Source of the DNA: Deltaproteobacteria bacterium
GTDB taxonomy: Bacteria > Desulfobacterota > Binatia > HRBIN30
Length of the DNA stretch: 37,921 nt
Direction: 5' to 3'
Assembly (NCBI GenBank): GCA_017860575.1
Contig: JAGDMS010000038.1
Span: 1-37,921 of the forward strand
In this document: piece by piece, positions 1 through 8,790 of the stretch
Layout of the letters: each line of letters opens with the position of its first letter
How positions within the stretch are numbered: position 1 is the first letter of the stretch
Translations under genes and position numbers: made by a program
Notes under the pieces: model-generated
Told to the model about the DNA's origin: nothing
Seen by the model: only the letters and a program-made list of their open reading frames with translations
Databases searched by the model: none

Positions 1-81
1 GCCGCCACCATCGTCCTCGGCATCTACTGGGCCCCGATCATCAACCTCGCCGACCGTTCGCTCCAGTTCTTCACCGGCTGA
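1..81 (+). CDS. nuoN: C-terminal end of probable NADH-quinone oxidoreductase subunit N (partial)
   Basis: Frame 1 is open from the window edge and ends at TGA 79-81, giving 26 residues that finish in IINLADRSLQFFTG. The hydrophobic stretch followed by a short amphipathic tail resembles the last helix of NuoN/NuoM antiporter-like subunits of complex I, and NuoN is the better fit. The gene is cut by the window edge, so the call rests on the tail alone. It converges on the DUF1614 gene, leaving only 15 bases between the two stops and no visible terminator hairpin. Confidence 0.45.
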   Translation, partial: AATIVLGIYWAPIINLADRSLQFFTG

Positions 82-96
82 AAATAGTTCGAGGGC

Positions 97-783
97 CTAC
101 GCCAACAGCGTCGCGACCAGTGCGGAGAGCACGATCCCGTCGAAGGTGCCGGCGCCGCCGATGCTGGCCACGCCGGCGCTGATGCCCTTGAGATCGCGCA
201 GGTGCAGCAGGTCGGCACCGATCAGCGGACCAAACACACCGGCAGCAAACGCGATCGACGGCGCCATGTCGGGGACGAACAGGAGTGCGCATGCCGCGGC
301 CACCAGCGCCGGCAACAACGCCGGCAGCGCGATCCCCAACTGCGGCACCGGGCGGGCCAGGCGATAGCACACCAGGATGTTGATCGCGGTCGCGGCACCG
401 GCCGCCACCAGCGCGTTCGGGCCGACGCTGGCGACCCGCGACAGCTCGTAGATGGCTAGCGCCGTCGGCACAACGCAGCCACCGACATTCACCGCGATGA
501 TCGTGTACGTCCGACGGCGCTGGAAGATGGGAAACATGGAGTCAAAGCCGAACAGGGTGAACGGCGTCACCTCGATCATCTCCTCACGTTCGATGTGCTT
601 GACCGGTATGTTCACCATGCCGCCGAGGAAGATGCCCAGCGCGGCGAGGAAGGACGATTGCGGACTCAAGCCCAGCTTGCCTAGCGCTGCCAGTAGGAGG
701 TTGGCAAAAAAGAACGGAAGGGCCAGCATCAATCCGAAAAAGATGACGAGGGGGAGACAGCCGGGTGGCATGGTTGAGCGCAT
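97..783 (-). CDS. DUF1614 family integral membrane protein
   Basis: This 228-residue protein is almost entirely hydrophobic, with about seven predicted membrane segments. The C-terminal signature LIGADLLHLRDL followed by SIGGAGTFDGI and a small hydrophobic tail is characteristic of DUF1614 (COG4089, uncharacterised membrane protein). The central ARPVPQLGIALPAL block also fits. No biochemical role is established for the family. The ATG start at 783 is preceded by AGGAG about nine bases upstream. The gene is divergent from pdxH, with about 96 bases between the start codons. The length is normal for the family and no defect is seen. The family call is firm; the function is unknown. Confidence 0.85.
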   Translation of the reverse strand: MRSTMPPGCLPLVIFFGLMLALPFFFANLLLAALGKLGLSPQSSFLAALGIFLGGMVNIPVKHIEREEMIEVTPFTLFGFDSMFPIFQRRRTYTIIAVNVGGCVVPTALAIYELSRVASVGPNALVAAGAATAINILVCYRLARPVPQLGIALPALLPALVAAACALLFVPDMAPSIAFAAGVFGPLIGADLLHLRDLKGISAGVASIGGAGTFDGIVLSALVATLLA

Positions 784-879
784 GAGGTGTCACTCCTGGG
801 CTCACACCTACACTGTTATGTTGTGAAGGGCGAGCCGCAGTTGATCTGCAAACGGGCAATTCCTATGGTGCCCTTCTCC

Positions 880-1458
880 ATGACCCAAGATCCGTTCGCG
901 TTATTCCGTCGGTGGTACAAGCAAGCCCAACGTGCTGGCGTGCCGCAGGTCGACGCGATGGCCGTGGCCACCGCCGACGCGCGCGGGCGGCCCTCGGTCC
1001 GGTTCGTGCTGCTCAAACAGGCGGACGCCGACGGCTTCGTCTTCTACACGCGCGAGACCAGTCGTAAGGGGAGAGAACTCGGCGGTAATCCGCGCGCCGC
1101 CGGCGTGTTCCATTGGGATGCCGTCGGAAAGCAAGTTCGGTTCGAAGGTGTGGTAGAGAAGGTGTCACTCACAGAAGCGGACGAATACTGGCGCACCAGA
1201 CCACGCGAGAGCCAACTGAGCGCGTGGGCCTCGAACCAGGACGCGCCGCTCTCCAGCCGCGAGGTGCTCGTCGCCCGTTGGCAGACGACGCGCATGCGGT
1301 TTCGTGGGAGGCCGGTGCCGCGTCCGCCTGGTTGGGTTGGCTACCGGGTTGTCCCCGACTCCATCGAATTCTGGACCCAGCGGCCGTGGCGCCTGCACCA
1401 ACGCGAATTATTCACCCGCGCACGCACTGGCTGGAAACGCAAACTACTGCAACCGTAA
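880..1458 (+). CDS. pdxH: Pyridoxamine/pyridoxine 5'-phosphate oxidase
   Basis: PdxH is an FMN-dependent oxidase that converts pyridoxine or pyridoxamine 5'-phosphate to pyridoxal 5'-phosphate in the cytoplasm. The family blocks appear in order: DPFALFRRWY near the N-terminus, the FMN-binding RFVLLK and SRKGREL motifs, FHWDAVGKQVRFEG, the substrate loop RESQLSAWASNQ, and the C-terminal WRLHQRELF carrying the Arg-x-His pair that contacts the substrate. I place the start at ATG 880, giving 192 residues, because family similarity begins at MTQDPFAL. An in-frame ATG at 865 and more upstream codons are open but not family-like. About 100 bases separate it from the MATE gene. No operon partner in vitamin B6 synthesis is present, although several PLP enzymes lie in the window. 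Confidence 0.93.
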   Translation: MTQDPFALFRRWYKQAQRAGVPQVDAMAVATADARGRPSVRFVLLKQADADGFVFYTRETSRKGRELGGNPRAAGVFHWDAVGKQVRFEGVVEKVSLTEADEYWRTRPRESQLSAWASNQDAPLSSREVLVARWQTTRMRFRGRPVPRPPGWVGYRVVPDSIEFWTQRPWRLHQRELFTRARTGWKRKLLQP

Positions 1459-1569
1459 CGCCCACTCCGCACGGCGCCGCCAGTCTTTCCGATTCGTGGA
1501 GTCGAGAGATCGCTTGACGTTCGTCTGTGCAATGGTCCCGGCTGCATAGCGTGTGATACGCTTGCGGCC

Positions 1570-2982
1570 ATGAGCCGCACGCCTGGGGAGACGTTCCAAC
1601 CACATGCAGGTCTGCGGCCGGAGGCGACCACCGGAACGTACCGTCGGATCTGGGAGCTGGCCTGGCCCGTCAGCATTTCGACATCGACGTTCACGCTGCT
1701 CACCCTCGCCAACCTCTACTGGATCGGGCACCTCGGCACGCTGGCGGTGGCCGCGGTGTCCCTCTCCAGCAACGTGCTGTTCAATGTCTTCGCCATCTCC
1801 CATATCGTGTACATCGGTGCGCTGGCGACGGCAGCACGCCGGGTCGGGGCGGGCGAGCTTGCCGAGGCCTTCAACGCCGGCCTGCACGGCATCTGTCTCG
1901 GAGCGGTGCTGGGGTTGGCGGTTGCGGTCGTCGGATGGGCCAGTGCTCCACCGATTATCCGCTTCTTCGACGCCGGGACCGATCTGGAGACGGCCGCGAT
2001 TTCCTACCTGCGCATTTCGCTGATCGGTCAAATCTTCTTGTTTGTCTCCGTTGCCCTGAGTGCCTGCTACCAGGCCGCGGGCGATACCCGCACGCCCATG
2101 CTGGTCAACGTGGGGGTCATCATCCTCAACGGCCTCCTGGACCCCTTCTTCATCTTTGTGCCCGGTCAGGTCGTCCTCGGCGGCGTGCCGCTGGGTTGGC
2201 TGGGATGGGGCGTCAACGGCGCGGCCATCGCTGCGCTTGTGTCGGGAATCATCGGCTGCGCCGCGTTTCTGTTGCTCTGGTTCGTTTACGGCAAACCCTT
2301 TCCACGCCCTTCGCAACGCAGAATTGCATTCACACTCACCGAGTTCCGGCGCATGCTGCGCATCGGCACGCCGGCCAGTATCTCTTTGGTGGCACGTCCG
2401 CTGTCGACCTTTCTCTTGCTCAAGGTCATCGCCTCGTTCGGGGCGGCGGCAATTGCCGCATTTGGCATCGCCTTGCGCTCCTTTTCGGTCAATTGGATCC
2501 CGTTCTCCGGAATCGGCGCCGCGATCTCGACGTTGGTCGGACAGAACCTCGGCAGGCACGACGTCGCGGAGGCGACACGGGTCGTGCGCCGTGGTCTGGT
2601 GCTCAATACGGCATTGGGCGTCTTTTTCTGCATCGCGTACTATGCCGCCTCGGAACAGATCATTCTCGCCTTCGACCAAGAGCCGGACGTGGTGGCGGCG
2701 GGGGTACCGTACTTGAAGTTCATGGCCCTGGGGTTCCTCTTCAGCGCCCCCATGTTTCCGCTGGTGAGCGCCATGAACGGCGCGGGCGATACGCGGCCGC
2801 CGATGATCGCGGCGTTCGTTGCCAATTGGCCGGTCAAGTTGCCGTTGTGTTATGTGCTCGCCATCCCTCTCGCCTACGGTGTCGACGGCGTCTGGGGAGG
2901 CATGTTCGTATCGGTCGTCTTAGAAGCCGCTCTCGTGTTTATCTGGTACCGCCGTGGCTCCTGGAAGACGCACCAGTTATGA
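1570..2982 (+). CDS. MATE family efflux transporter
   Basis: The 470-residue protein has about twelve hydrophobic segments arranged as two homologous halves, the layout of MATE cation-antiporting drug and metabolite exporters. Supporting segments are ELAWPVSISTSTFTLLTL at the N-terminus, the ACYQAAGDTRTPM loop of the first half and the matching SAMNGAGDTRPPM loop of the second. These duplicated GDTR loops are typical of the DinF/NorM-like group. The location would be the inner membrane. ATG 1570 is the first in-frame start after the pdxH terminus and has no strong Shine-Dalgarno sequence. Its 3' end converges on the SnoaL-like gene with about 30 bases between. The substrate cannot be inferred from the sequence. 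Confidence 0.9.
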   Translation: MSRTPGETFQPHAGLRPEATTGTYRRIWELAWPVSISTSTFTLLTLANLYWIGHLGTLAVAAVSLSSNVLFNVFAISHIVYIGALATAARRVGAGELAEAFNAGLHGICLGAVLGLAVAVVGWASAPPIIRFFDAGTDLETAAISYLRISLIGQIFLFVSVALSACYQAAGDTRTPMLVNVGVIILNGLLDPFFIFVPGQVVLGGVPLGWLGWGVNGAAIAALVSGIIGCAAFLLLWFVYGKPFPRPSQRRIAFTLTEFRRMLRIGTPASISLVARPLSTFLLLKVIASFGAAAIAAFGIALRSFSVNWIPFSGIGAAISTLVGQNLGRHDVAEATRVVRRGLVLNTALGVFFCIAYYAASEQIILAFDQEPDVVAAGVPYLKFMALGFLFSAPMFPLVSAMNGAGDTRPPMIAAFVANWPVKLPLCYVLAIPLAYGVDGVWGGMFVSVVLEAALVFIWYRRGSWKTHQL

Positions 2983-3013
2983 CAATTCCTCAACGATGGC
3001 AGGTGCGAGTCGG

Positions 3014-3523
3014 TCAGCGCTGGTACACCGGATCTTGGCGCGATCGCAAGCCGACGACAGGCGGTGCGGGGCGCTTGTCGGTCACCGCATCGACCCGGTC
3101 CCAATCCATGACCGCAATCCGGTGGGCAATCTTCCAGACACCGTCCCGTCGCTCGAAGCGATCGACGTAGCGCCCAGCGACCGTCCAATCGTACTCCCGG
3201 CTTTCGCGCTCGTAGCGATGACTCGCGAAAAAGTAGGACTCGCTGTGGGCGGTTTCCCCCGCCAACTCGACGAGTTCGTTGCAGATGGCGTGCGTGGTCG
3301 TCTTGTAGCGCTGGCGCAGCAGGTTCATGGCCCACGGAATGAACTCCGACGCGGGACCGTTGAAGCTACCGTGATTTTCCCACGCCTCGGCATGATAGAC
3401 CGTTCGCAACAGTTCTTCGTCACACCGGTCGATCGCGCGGCAATATCGCATGAGCACTTCATGGATGGTCAGCTTATCGAGCAGCGCTTGAACAACCGGA
3501 TCTCTCTCTGTCTCAGCATTCAT
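3014..3523 (-). CDS. SnoaL/NTF2-like protein at the end of the menaquinone operon
   Basis: This 169-residue protein has the cone-shaped NTF2-like (SnoaL) fold signature: an N-terminal helix pair with RYCRAIDRCD, a central ATTACK-like helix region around residues 60-80, and a C-terminal sheet ending DGVWKIAHRIAVMDW. Tyr27, Asp32 and His78 match in order and approximate spacing the Tyr-Asp-His set of the bile acid 7-alpha-dehydratase/scytalone dehydratase group, so catalysis (dehydration or isomerisation of a ring compound) is possible. It begins 27 bases after the menE stop on the same strand and is probably the last gene of the men transcript. No classical menaquinone step needs such a protein, so its substrate is unknown. 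The fold call is good; the function is inference. Confidence 0.75.
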   Translation of the reverse strand: MNAETERDPVVQALLDKLTIHEVLMRYCRAIDRCDEELLRTVYHAEAWENHGSFNGPASEFIPWAMNLLRQRYKTTTHAICNELVELAGETAHSESYFFASHRYERESREYDWTVAGRYVDRFERRDGVWKIAHRIAVMDWDRVDAVTDKRPAPPVVGLRSRQDPVYQR

Positions 3524-3550
3524 GAGCGGCCTTTCATCCGATGCTGGAGA

Positions 3551-5071
3551 TCACCCCTCGGACGACCAGCTGAAGTTCCGACGGAGCGAGGCATTCCGCA
3601 CACGACTCCGGACAATCTTGCCCGCAGCGGTGCGCGGAAAGTCATCGACGAACTCGATGTGGCGCGGGATTTTGAAGCGCGCAAGGCGCCGGCGGCTGTG
3701 CTCCGCGAGCTCGTCCACGGTGGCCATCCACCCGGCTCGCAACCGGACACTGGCGGCGACGGCGGCGCCCCAGCGCTCGTCGGGTACGCCATAGACGCAG
3801 GCCTCGGCGACTGATGCGTGTGCCTGCAGCGCCGCCTCCACTTCCGCGGGATAGATATTCTCGCCACCGCAAATGATCATGTCGTCGCGCCGGCCCAGCA
3901 CGTAGAGGTAGCCTTCGTCGTCCAGTCGGCCGAGATCGCCGGTGCGGAGCCAGCCGTCCTGGCGATTCGTGTCATCCGCGGGATCGAGGTAGCCCGGACT
4001 CACGCTCGGACCACGGACGAAGATCTCACCGGCCTGACCGGCCGGTGCAGGCCCGTCGGCCCCCCACACCATGACCTCCGTGCCGAGCAGGGGCTTGCCC
4101 GCGGAGCCGATCTTGCGCTCCGCATCAGCCGGCGCCAGCGTGGTCGCCTGCGAGGCCGTTTCGGTGAGCCCGTACGTTTGCGTCACGGCGAACCCCCGGA
4201 CACGGCTTTCTTGTAATAACGCCAAGGGTACCGGGCCTCCCCCAGCAAGGACACAACGCAGCCACGGCGGCGCCGGGCGCGTCCCGCGCAGGTCCAGTAG
4301 CCGCTGCAACATGTTCGCCACGACGGAAATGATGGTCACTCGCTCCGCTTCGAGAGCGCGATCGACGCGTGCCGGATCGAAGCCGTTGTGAATGACGGCT
4401 GTCGTACCATAGATCACGCTGCGCAACAGGATCGACAGGCCCCCCACGTGACAGAACGGCAGGCAGGCCAGCCACCGATCGTCGGTGTGGACACCGATGT
4501 TGAACGCCGACCCAAGCGCGCTCCAGAGCACGTTCCCGAAGGTCAACCGCACACCTTTGGGGCGTCCGCTGCTGCCGGAGGTGTAGATGATGCTGTGCGC
4601 GGCTGCCAGATCGATCGTGGTCGCGGACTCGTCCGGATCCGCCGCAACCGCGTCAAATGCCTGCTCACCCTCCCGCGGGTCACATTCAACGTTCAGTACC
4701 GGCAGCGACAGCGTCTGCCGCACGACGGCAACGGTCTCGCGGTTGGCGTGGTCGTGGAACAGAACTCGTGGAGCGCAATCCACGAGTTGCTGCGTGATTT
4801 CCACCGGACTGAGGCGCCCGTTCAGCGGCACAACGACGGCACCCACACGCGCGGCCGCGTGCAGGATTTCGACAAACTCCGGACGGTTTCCCATCAGCAA
4901 GCCTATGCGAACGCCGCGCCGTACGCCCAGACGGTGTAACCGGCCGCTGACCAGGGCAACGCGGTCGGCAAGCGCTGCGTACGTGATGGCCCGGCCCTCG
5001 GAGATCAGAGCAGGGTGACCGGGGCTGGTGCGCGCTCGCTGTTCGAGCCAGTTCGGAACAGTGTCACGCAT
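3551..5071 (-). CDS. menE: o-Succinylbenzoate-CoA ligase
   Basis: MenE adenylates o-succinylbenzoate and ligates it to CoA, the step between MenC and MenB. It is an ANL-superfamily enzyme of about 506 residues. The ATP-binding loop YTSGSSGRPKG is at residues 163-173, the motif QTYGLTETAS follows in the middle, then RTGDLGRLDDEGYLYVLGR at the hinge and PRTAAGKIVR near the C-terminus with the adenylation lysine. I choose ATG 5071 because the ligase fold starts at MRDTVPNWLEQ; the open frame continues 19 codons upstream into menC. This start overlaps the end of menC by 8 bases, suggesting translational coupling. Other acyl-CoA ligases share the fold, but the location among men genes makes MenE the natural assignment. 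Confidence 0.9.
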   Translation of the reverse strand: MRDTVPNWLEQRARTSPGHPALISEGRAITYAALADRVALVSGRLHRLGVRRGVRIGLLMGNRPEFVEILHAAARVGAVVVPLNGRLSPVEITQQLVDCAPRVLFHDHANRETVAVVRQTLSLPVLNVECDPREGEQAFDAVAADPDESATTIDLAAAHSIIYTSGSSGRPKGVRLTFGNVLWSALGSAFNIGVHTDDRWLACLPFCHVGGLSILLRSVIYGTTAVIHNGFDPARVDRALEAERVTIISVVANMLQRLLDLRGTRPAPPWLRCVLAGGGPVPLALLQESRVRGFAVTQTYGLTETASQATTLAPADAERKIGSAGKPLLGTEVMVWGADGPAPAGQAGEIFVRGPSVSPGYLDPADDTNRQDGWLRTGDLGRLDDEGYLYVLGRRDDMIICGGENIYPAEVEAALQAHASVAEACVYGVPDERWGAAVAASVRLRAGWMATVDELAEHSRRRLARFKIPRHIEFVDDFPRTAAGKIVRSRVRNASLRRNFSWSSEG

Positions 5072-6164
5072 GGAGATTGTCTCGGGAACTCCATCGCTCG
5101 ACGGCAGCCTCGTCGAGGTCGACGCCAAGTCCCGCGCCTCGCGGCAATGCGAGGCTCCCGGCGCGGGGAATCAGCGGTTCGCGCACGAGATCGCCCGCGA
5201 GCAGCGCCGCGGTAGCAAGACCGCACGGGGGCACGGGGTCTGGCAGCGTCGCCGCCAGATGCAGCGCCGCCGCGATGCCGACGCTGGTGTCGAGCGCGGA
5301 CGTCACCACGACCTGCAAGCCGTGCGCGCGAGCGCGCTCGATAACGGCAACTGCGTTTCGCATCCCGAGCAACGCGGGCTTCACGACGATCACGTCGGCG
5401 GCCTCCAGCGCCGCCAACCGTTCCACCGCGTTCGCGTCGGTAACACACTCATCGGCCGCGATCGGCGTGCCCACAGCCCGGCGTACGCGCGCAAGCTCTT
5501 CCATTGTGCGCACCGGCTGCTCGACGTACTCGATCCCGTGCGCCGCGAGCCGCGTGATCGCCGCCGTGGCTTCGTCCACCGTCCACGCCCCATTGGCATC
5601 AAGCCGAATGCGGACCCCTGGGCCAGCCGTCCCGCGCACCGCAGCGACCCGAGCATTGTCGTGCGCAAGATCGTGTGACACCTTCAACTTGAAGCATCGA
5701 TATCCCGCTGCCAGCAAGGCACTCACGGCATCCGCCGCGGTCCGTGGATCCTGCGACTCGATCAGTGCGTTCACGGGGATTTCATCATGCACCGCCGCGC
5801 CCAACAGTTCCGCAACCCGTCGATCCTCCAGTCTGGCCGCGAGATCGCAACACGCCATCTCCACGCCCGCACGGACCGCGCCTGACAGCGACGATCCCCA
5901 TCCTTCCGGCAGCCACGGGACGATGGTGATCGGGCCGTCGCGCCGCAACGTGTCCTGAACAGAGGCCATCGCGGAGACCGCATCGATGATGCTCTGGTCC
6001 CCTGCCAGGGGTGGCGGCGCAACTTCTCCGATTCCGACGAACCCGTTCGCGCTGTAAGCCCGAACGAGAAGCCCGACACGCGCGAAAACCAAGCTGCCAG
6101 CGATGCTCAGCGGCTGCCGGAAGGGGATGCGGAACGGTGTGGAATCGATCCAGGCGAGCCTCAT
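5064..6164 (-). CDS. menC: o-Succinylbenzoate synthase
   Basis: MenC dehydrates SHCHC to o-succinylbenzoate and is an enolase-superfamily enzyme. The catalytic set is complete: the Lys pair in CFKLKVS (K159, K161), metal ligands Asp189 in RLDANGAW, Glu215 in EYVEQPV and Asp238 in ADECVTD, and the second-side Lys262 in VVKPALLG. At 366 residues it belongs to the longer class resembling Bacillus/actinobacterial MenC rather than the roughly 320-residue E. coli type. That longer class includes promiscuous N-succinylamino acid racemases, but the operon argues for MenC. The start at ATG 6164 overlaps the menA stop as ATGA. The frame is open about 59 codons further upstream without family similarity. 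Confidence 0.92.
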   Translation of the reverse strand: MRLAWIDSTPFRIPFRQPLSIAGSLVFARVGLLVRAYSANGFVGIGEVAPPPLAGDQSIIDAVSAMASVQDTLRRDGPITIVPWLPEGWGSSLSGAVRAGVEMACCDLAARLEDRRVAELLGAAVHDEIPVNALIESQDPRTAADAVSALLAAGYRCFKLKVSHDLAHDNARVAAVRGTAGPGVRIRLDANGAWTVDEATAAITRLAAHGIEYVEQPVRTMEELARVRRAVGTPIAADECVTDANAVERLAALEAADVIVVKPALLGMRNAVAVIERARAHGLQVVVTSALDTSVGIAAALHLAATLPDPVPPCGLATAALLAGDLVREPLIPRAGSLALPRGAGLGVDLDEAAVERWSSRDNLHA

Positions 6165-7057
6165 GCCAACAGACCGACCGCGAACAGCGCGCCGAAGGCG
6201 GCATGTAAGCGCGCCGTGCTGCGCAACGCCCTGTTGAACCGTGCCCCCTCCTGGCAGGTGACCATCAGACGGGCAAGGCCAAACGCCCATGGCACCGTCA
6301 CCCACGGGAGCAAGATCCACACGGCCGCGCCCCGTGCCCACAGCACTGCGGGCACGGCATAGGCCAGCAACACCAGCGCAACATATTCCAACCGTCCGGC
6401 CGACTGCCCCAAACGCACCGCCAACGTGTGCTTTCCCGCCGCACGATCCGTGTCGCAGTCGCGGACATTGTTGACCACCAGAATCGCCGTCGCCAGCGCT
6501 CCCACCGGAATCGCGGCGGCCAACGCGGCATCCGTAACGGTCCCGGCCTGCACGTAGAAAGTCGCGACGACGGCCACCAGGCCGAAGAAGATGAACACGA
6601 AGACGTCGCCCAGACCGTTATAGCCCAGTGGCCACGGGCCGCCGGTATACGCCAGTCCGGACAGGATGGCGGCAATGCCGACGAGCATGATCGGCCAGCC
6701 CCCGCGCACACAGAGATACATGCCCACCAGCGCCGCGGCGGCAAACGCCAGCCACGCGGCTAGGCGGACCTCGCGCGGGGACAGCAGCCCCGCTTGAATC
6801 ACACGGGTCGGCCCCTGTCGCTCGGCCGTGTCGGCGCCCCGTTCGTAATCGTCCACGTCGTTGACCAGATTGGTCCCGATCTGAATCAACAACCCGCCAA
6901 CCAGCGCCGCCAGGGCCGCCAGCCAATGGGCCATGCCGCTACGCGCGGCAACCGCTGTGCCCACGACCACCGGAACCACCGCGGCGGTCAGGGTGGGCAC
7001 GCGGATCGCCAGGATCCAGGCGGAGAACGCACTGGAGGCTTGCGGCTGGTCGGTCAC
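6161..7057 (-). CDS. menA: 1,4-Dihydroxy-2-naphthoate polyprenyltransferase
   Basis: MenA attaches the polyprenyl tail to DHNA with loss of CO2, giving demethylmenaquinone in the inner membrane. The 298-residue protein is a UbiA-superfamily prenyltransferase with about eight or nine membrane helices. The two Asp-rich diphosphate/Mg-binding motifs are clear: [15 protein letters not shown] at residues 64-76 with the following GPTRV, and [18 protein letters not shown] at 196-213. The predicted start is GTG 7057, whose GTGA overlaps the menB stop. The menC start overlaps its own stop in the same way, so menB, menA and menC are tightly coupled. The length and motifs are normal. Confidence 0.93.
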   Translation of the reverse strand: MTDQPQASSAFSAWILAIRVPTLTAAVVPVVVGTAVAARSGMAHWLAALAALVGGLLIQIGTNLVNDVDDYERGADTAERQGPTRVIQAGLLSPREVRLAAWLAFAAAALVGMYLCVRGGWPIMLVGIAAILSGLAYTGGPWPLGYNGLGDVFVFIFFGLVAVVATFYVQAGTVTDAALAAAIPVGALATAILVVNNVRDCDTDRAAGKHTLAVRLGQSAGRLEYVALVLLAYAVPAVLWARGAAVWILLPWVTVPWAFGLARLMVTCQEGARFNRALRSTARLHAAFGALFAVGLLA

Positions 7058-7872
7058 GGCAGTCGCGAAAACTTGCTGAAGTTCGGGGAACGCTTTTCGA
7101 TGAACGCGTTACGCCCTTCCTGCGCCTCTTCGGAGAGGTAGTAGAGCAGCGTCGCGTTACCGGCCAACTCCTGGATGCCGGCGAGGCCGTCCGTGTCGGC
7201 GTTGAAGGCCGACTTGAGGCAACGGATCGCCAGCGGGCTGTTCGCCAGGATCTCGCGACACCACTGGATGGTCTCCTCTTCGAGTCGCTCCAACGGCACC
7301 ACGGCATTCACCAGACCCATATCCAACGCCTGCTGGGCGTTGTACTGGCGGCACAGGTACCAGATCTCCCGCGCTTTCTTGTGCCCGACGATACGGGCCA
7401 TGTAGGTCGCCCCGTAGCCGCCATCGAAGCTCCCGACGCGCGGCCCGGTCTGACCGAAGACCGCATTCTCGGCGGCAATCGTGAGATCGCAGAGCATGTG
7501 CAGCACATGGCCGCCCCCGACGGCGTACCCCGCCACCATGGCGATGACCGGCTTCGGCAGCGTCCGGATCTGCCGCTGCAGGTCCAATGCATTCAAGCGC
7601 GGGATGCCGTCGTCGCCGACGTATCCGCCCTTCCCTCGCACCCGCTGGTCACCGCCCGAACAAAACGCCTGCGTGCCGGCACCCGTAAAGATGACGACAC
7701 CGACGGACGAATCTTCGCGCGCGGCGGCGAATGCATCGATGAGTTCAAACAGCGTCCGCGGGCGGAAGGCGTTCCGTACCTCGGGGCGGTTGATGGTGAT
7801 TTTGGCCATCCCTTCCGCCGTTTCGTACAGGACGTCCGTGTACGTCCGGCGCTGCGTCCAAGTAACCGGCAT
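7054..7872 (-). CDS. menB: 1,4-Dihydroxy-2-naphthoyl-CoA synthase
   Basis: MenB closes the second ring of the naphthoquinone by intramolecular Claisen condensation of o-succinylbenzoyl-CoA. It is a crotonase-fold enzyme of 272 residues. The diagnostic blocks are SGGDQ (residues 72-76) in the oxyanion-hole region, [36 protein letters not shown], and the C-terminal [17 protein letters not shown], all very close to characterised MenB proteins. ATG 7872 is chosen because [14 protein letters not shown] is the family N-terminus and GAGGAGG lies about six bases upstream, the clearest ribosome site of the operon. A spurious upstream extension of about 100 codons is open but unlike the family. It starts 41 bases after menH ends. 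Confidence 0.95.
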   Translation of the reverse strand: MPVTWTQRRTYTDVLYETAEGMAKITINRPEVRNAFRPRTLFELIDAFAAAREDSSVGVVIFTGAGTQAFCSGGDQRVRGKGGYVGDDGIPRLNALDLQRQIRTLPKPVIAMVAGYAVGGGHVLHMLCDLTIAAENAVFGQTGPRVGSFDGGYGATYMARIVGHKKAREIWYLCRQYNAQQALDMGLVNAVVPLERLEEETIQWCREILANSPLAIRCLKSAFNADTDGLAGIQELAGNATLLYYLSEEAQEGRNAFIEKRSPNFSKFSRLP

Positions 7873-7913
7873 GTCTGTTCCTCCTCGTGAGTCGTGTCCG
7901 CGCTCGCGGGTGA

Positions 7914-8786
7914 TCATATGCGCAAATTGCGCGATTGTGTGGCTGCTTCGTTCCGACCACGAGCACGATCCTGTCTGTGACCTTGCAAGAATCCCAGCAC
8001 GCAGGCATTGAATGCGCTCGCGTTCTCGAGATGCGCAGCGTGCCCGGACTCGGGAATAATGGCAATCGTGGCACCGGGTACGCGTCGCAACATTGTCTCC
8101 GCGATAGCGCGGAACTTGGCGTCCTCGGAACCAACCGCCAGAAGCGTCGGCACAGTCAATCCGGGTAGCCGCGACCATAGCGATTGCTGCGCACCCGTGC
8201 CCATGCCGCGCAGACTGTTCGCCAGTCCGACCGGCCTGTTAGCGCACCGTGCCGCGCGTGCCGCAGCCAAAGTGTCCGGCTCAAGACGCGCCTGCGACGC
8301 GAACAGCGGTTGCCGCATCCACGCGTCGACAAACGCCTCGACGCCGTCGTGCTCGATCTCGTCCGCGAGCGCCTCATCGTGCACGACACGCTGGCGTCGC
8401 TCCTCGGGATCCTCTATTCCGGGCGAGACGCCTTCGAGCACCAGCGCATCCACCCGCTCCGGGTAGGTGAGGGCCCAGGCCAGCGCCACCCGTGCCCCCA
8501 TGGAATAGCCGAGCCAGCAGGCGCGCTGGACATCGAGCGCATCCAGCAGTGCGGCCAGGTCCGCCACGCAGCGCTCCAAACGGTAGCGTGCGGGGTCGGC
8601 GGGTGCGTCCGACCCGCCATGTCCCAGCAGGTCGATGGCAACGGTCCGGAAGTGCTCGGCAAACACCGCACTCTGCGGCGCCCATTGGGCGGCGCTACCG
8701 GTAAAACCGTGCAGCAGCACCAGTGGTGCGCCGTGCCCGGCAATCGCCACCTGCAACCGTACGTCACCCACCTGCACCAGTGGCAT
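7914..8786 (-). CDS. menH: SHCHC synthase, alpha/beta hydrolase
   Basis: MenH eliminates pyruvate from SEPHCHC to give SHCHC, the substrate of MenC. The 290-residue protein is an alpha/beta hydrolase with LLHGFTGS after the first strands, DLLGHGGSD, the nucleophile elbow GYSMGA (Ser95), an acidic residue in VGSEDAKF (Asp222) and His249 in [10 protein letters not shown]. These match the Ser-Asp-His set of MenH. The start at ATG 8786 is preceded by GGTGGGGTGA and lies four bases after the menD stop. The C-terminal 20 residues are basic and not family-like. Other small hydrolases look similar, but the men gene order menF-menD-menH-menB is the same as in enterobacteria. Confidence 0.9.
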   Translation of the reverse strand: MPLVQVGDVRLQVAIAGHGAPLVLLHGFTGSAAQWAPQSAVFAEHFRTVAIDLLGHGGSDAPADPARYRLERCVADLAALLDALDVQRACWLGYSMGARVALAWALTYPERVDALVLEGVSPGIEDPEERRQRVVHDEALADEIEHDGVEAFVDAWMRQPLFASQARLEPDTLAAARAARCANRPVGLANSLRGMGTGAQQSLWSRLPGLTVPTLLAVGSEDAKFRAIAETMLRRVPGATIAIIPESGHAAHLENASAFNACVLGFLQGHRQDRARGRNEAATQSRNLRI

Positions 8787-8790
8787 CCGG

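Noticed and set aside
1444-2679. Long minus-strand frame opposite the MATE gene
   Set aside because: Low-complexity charged translation, antisense to a clear twelve-helix transporter.
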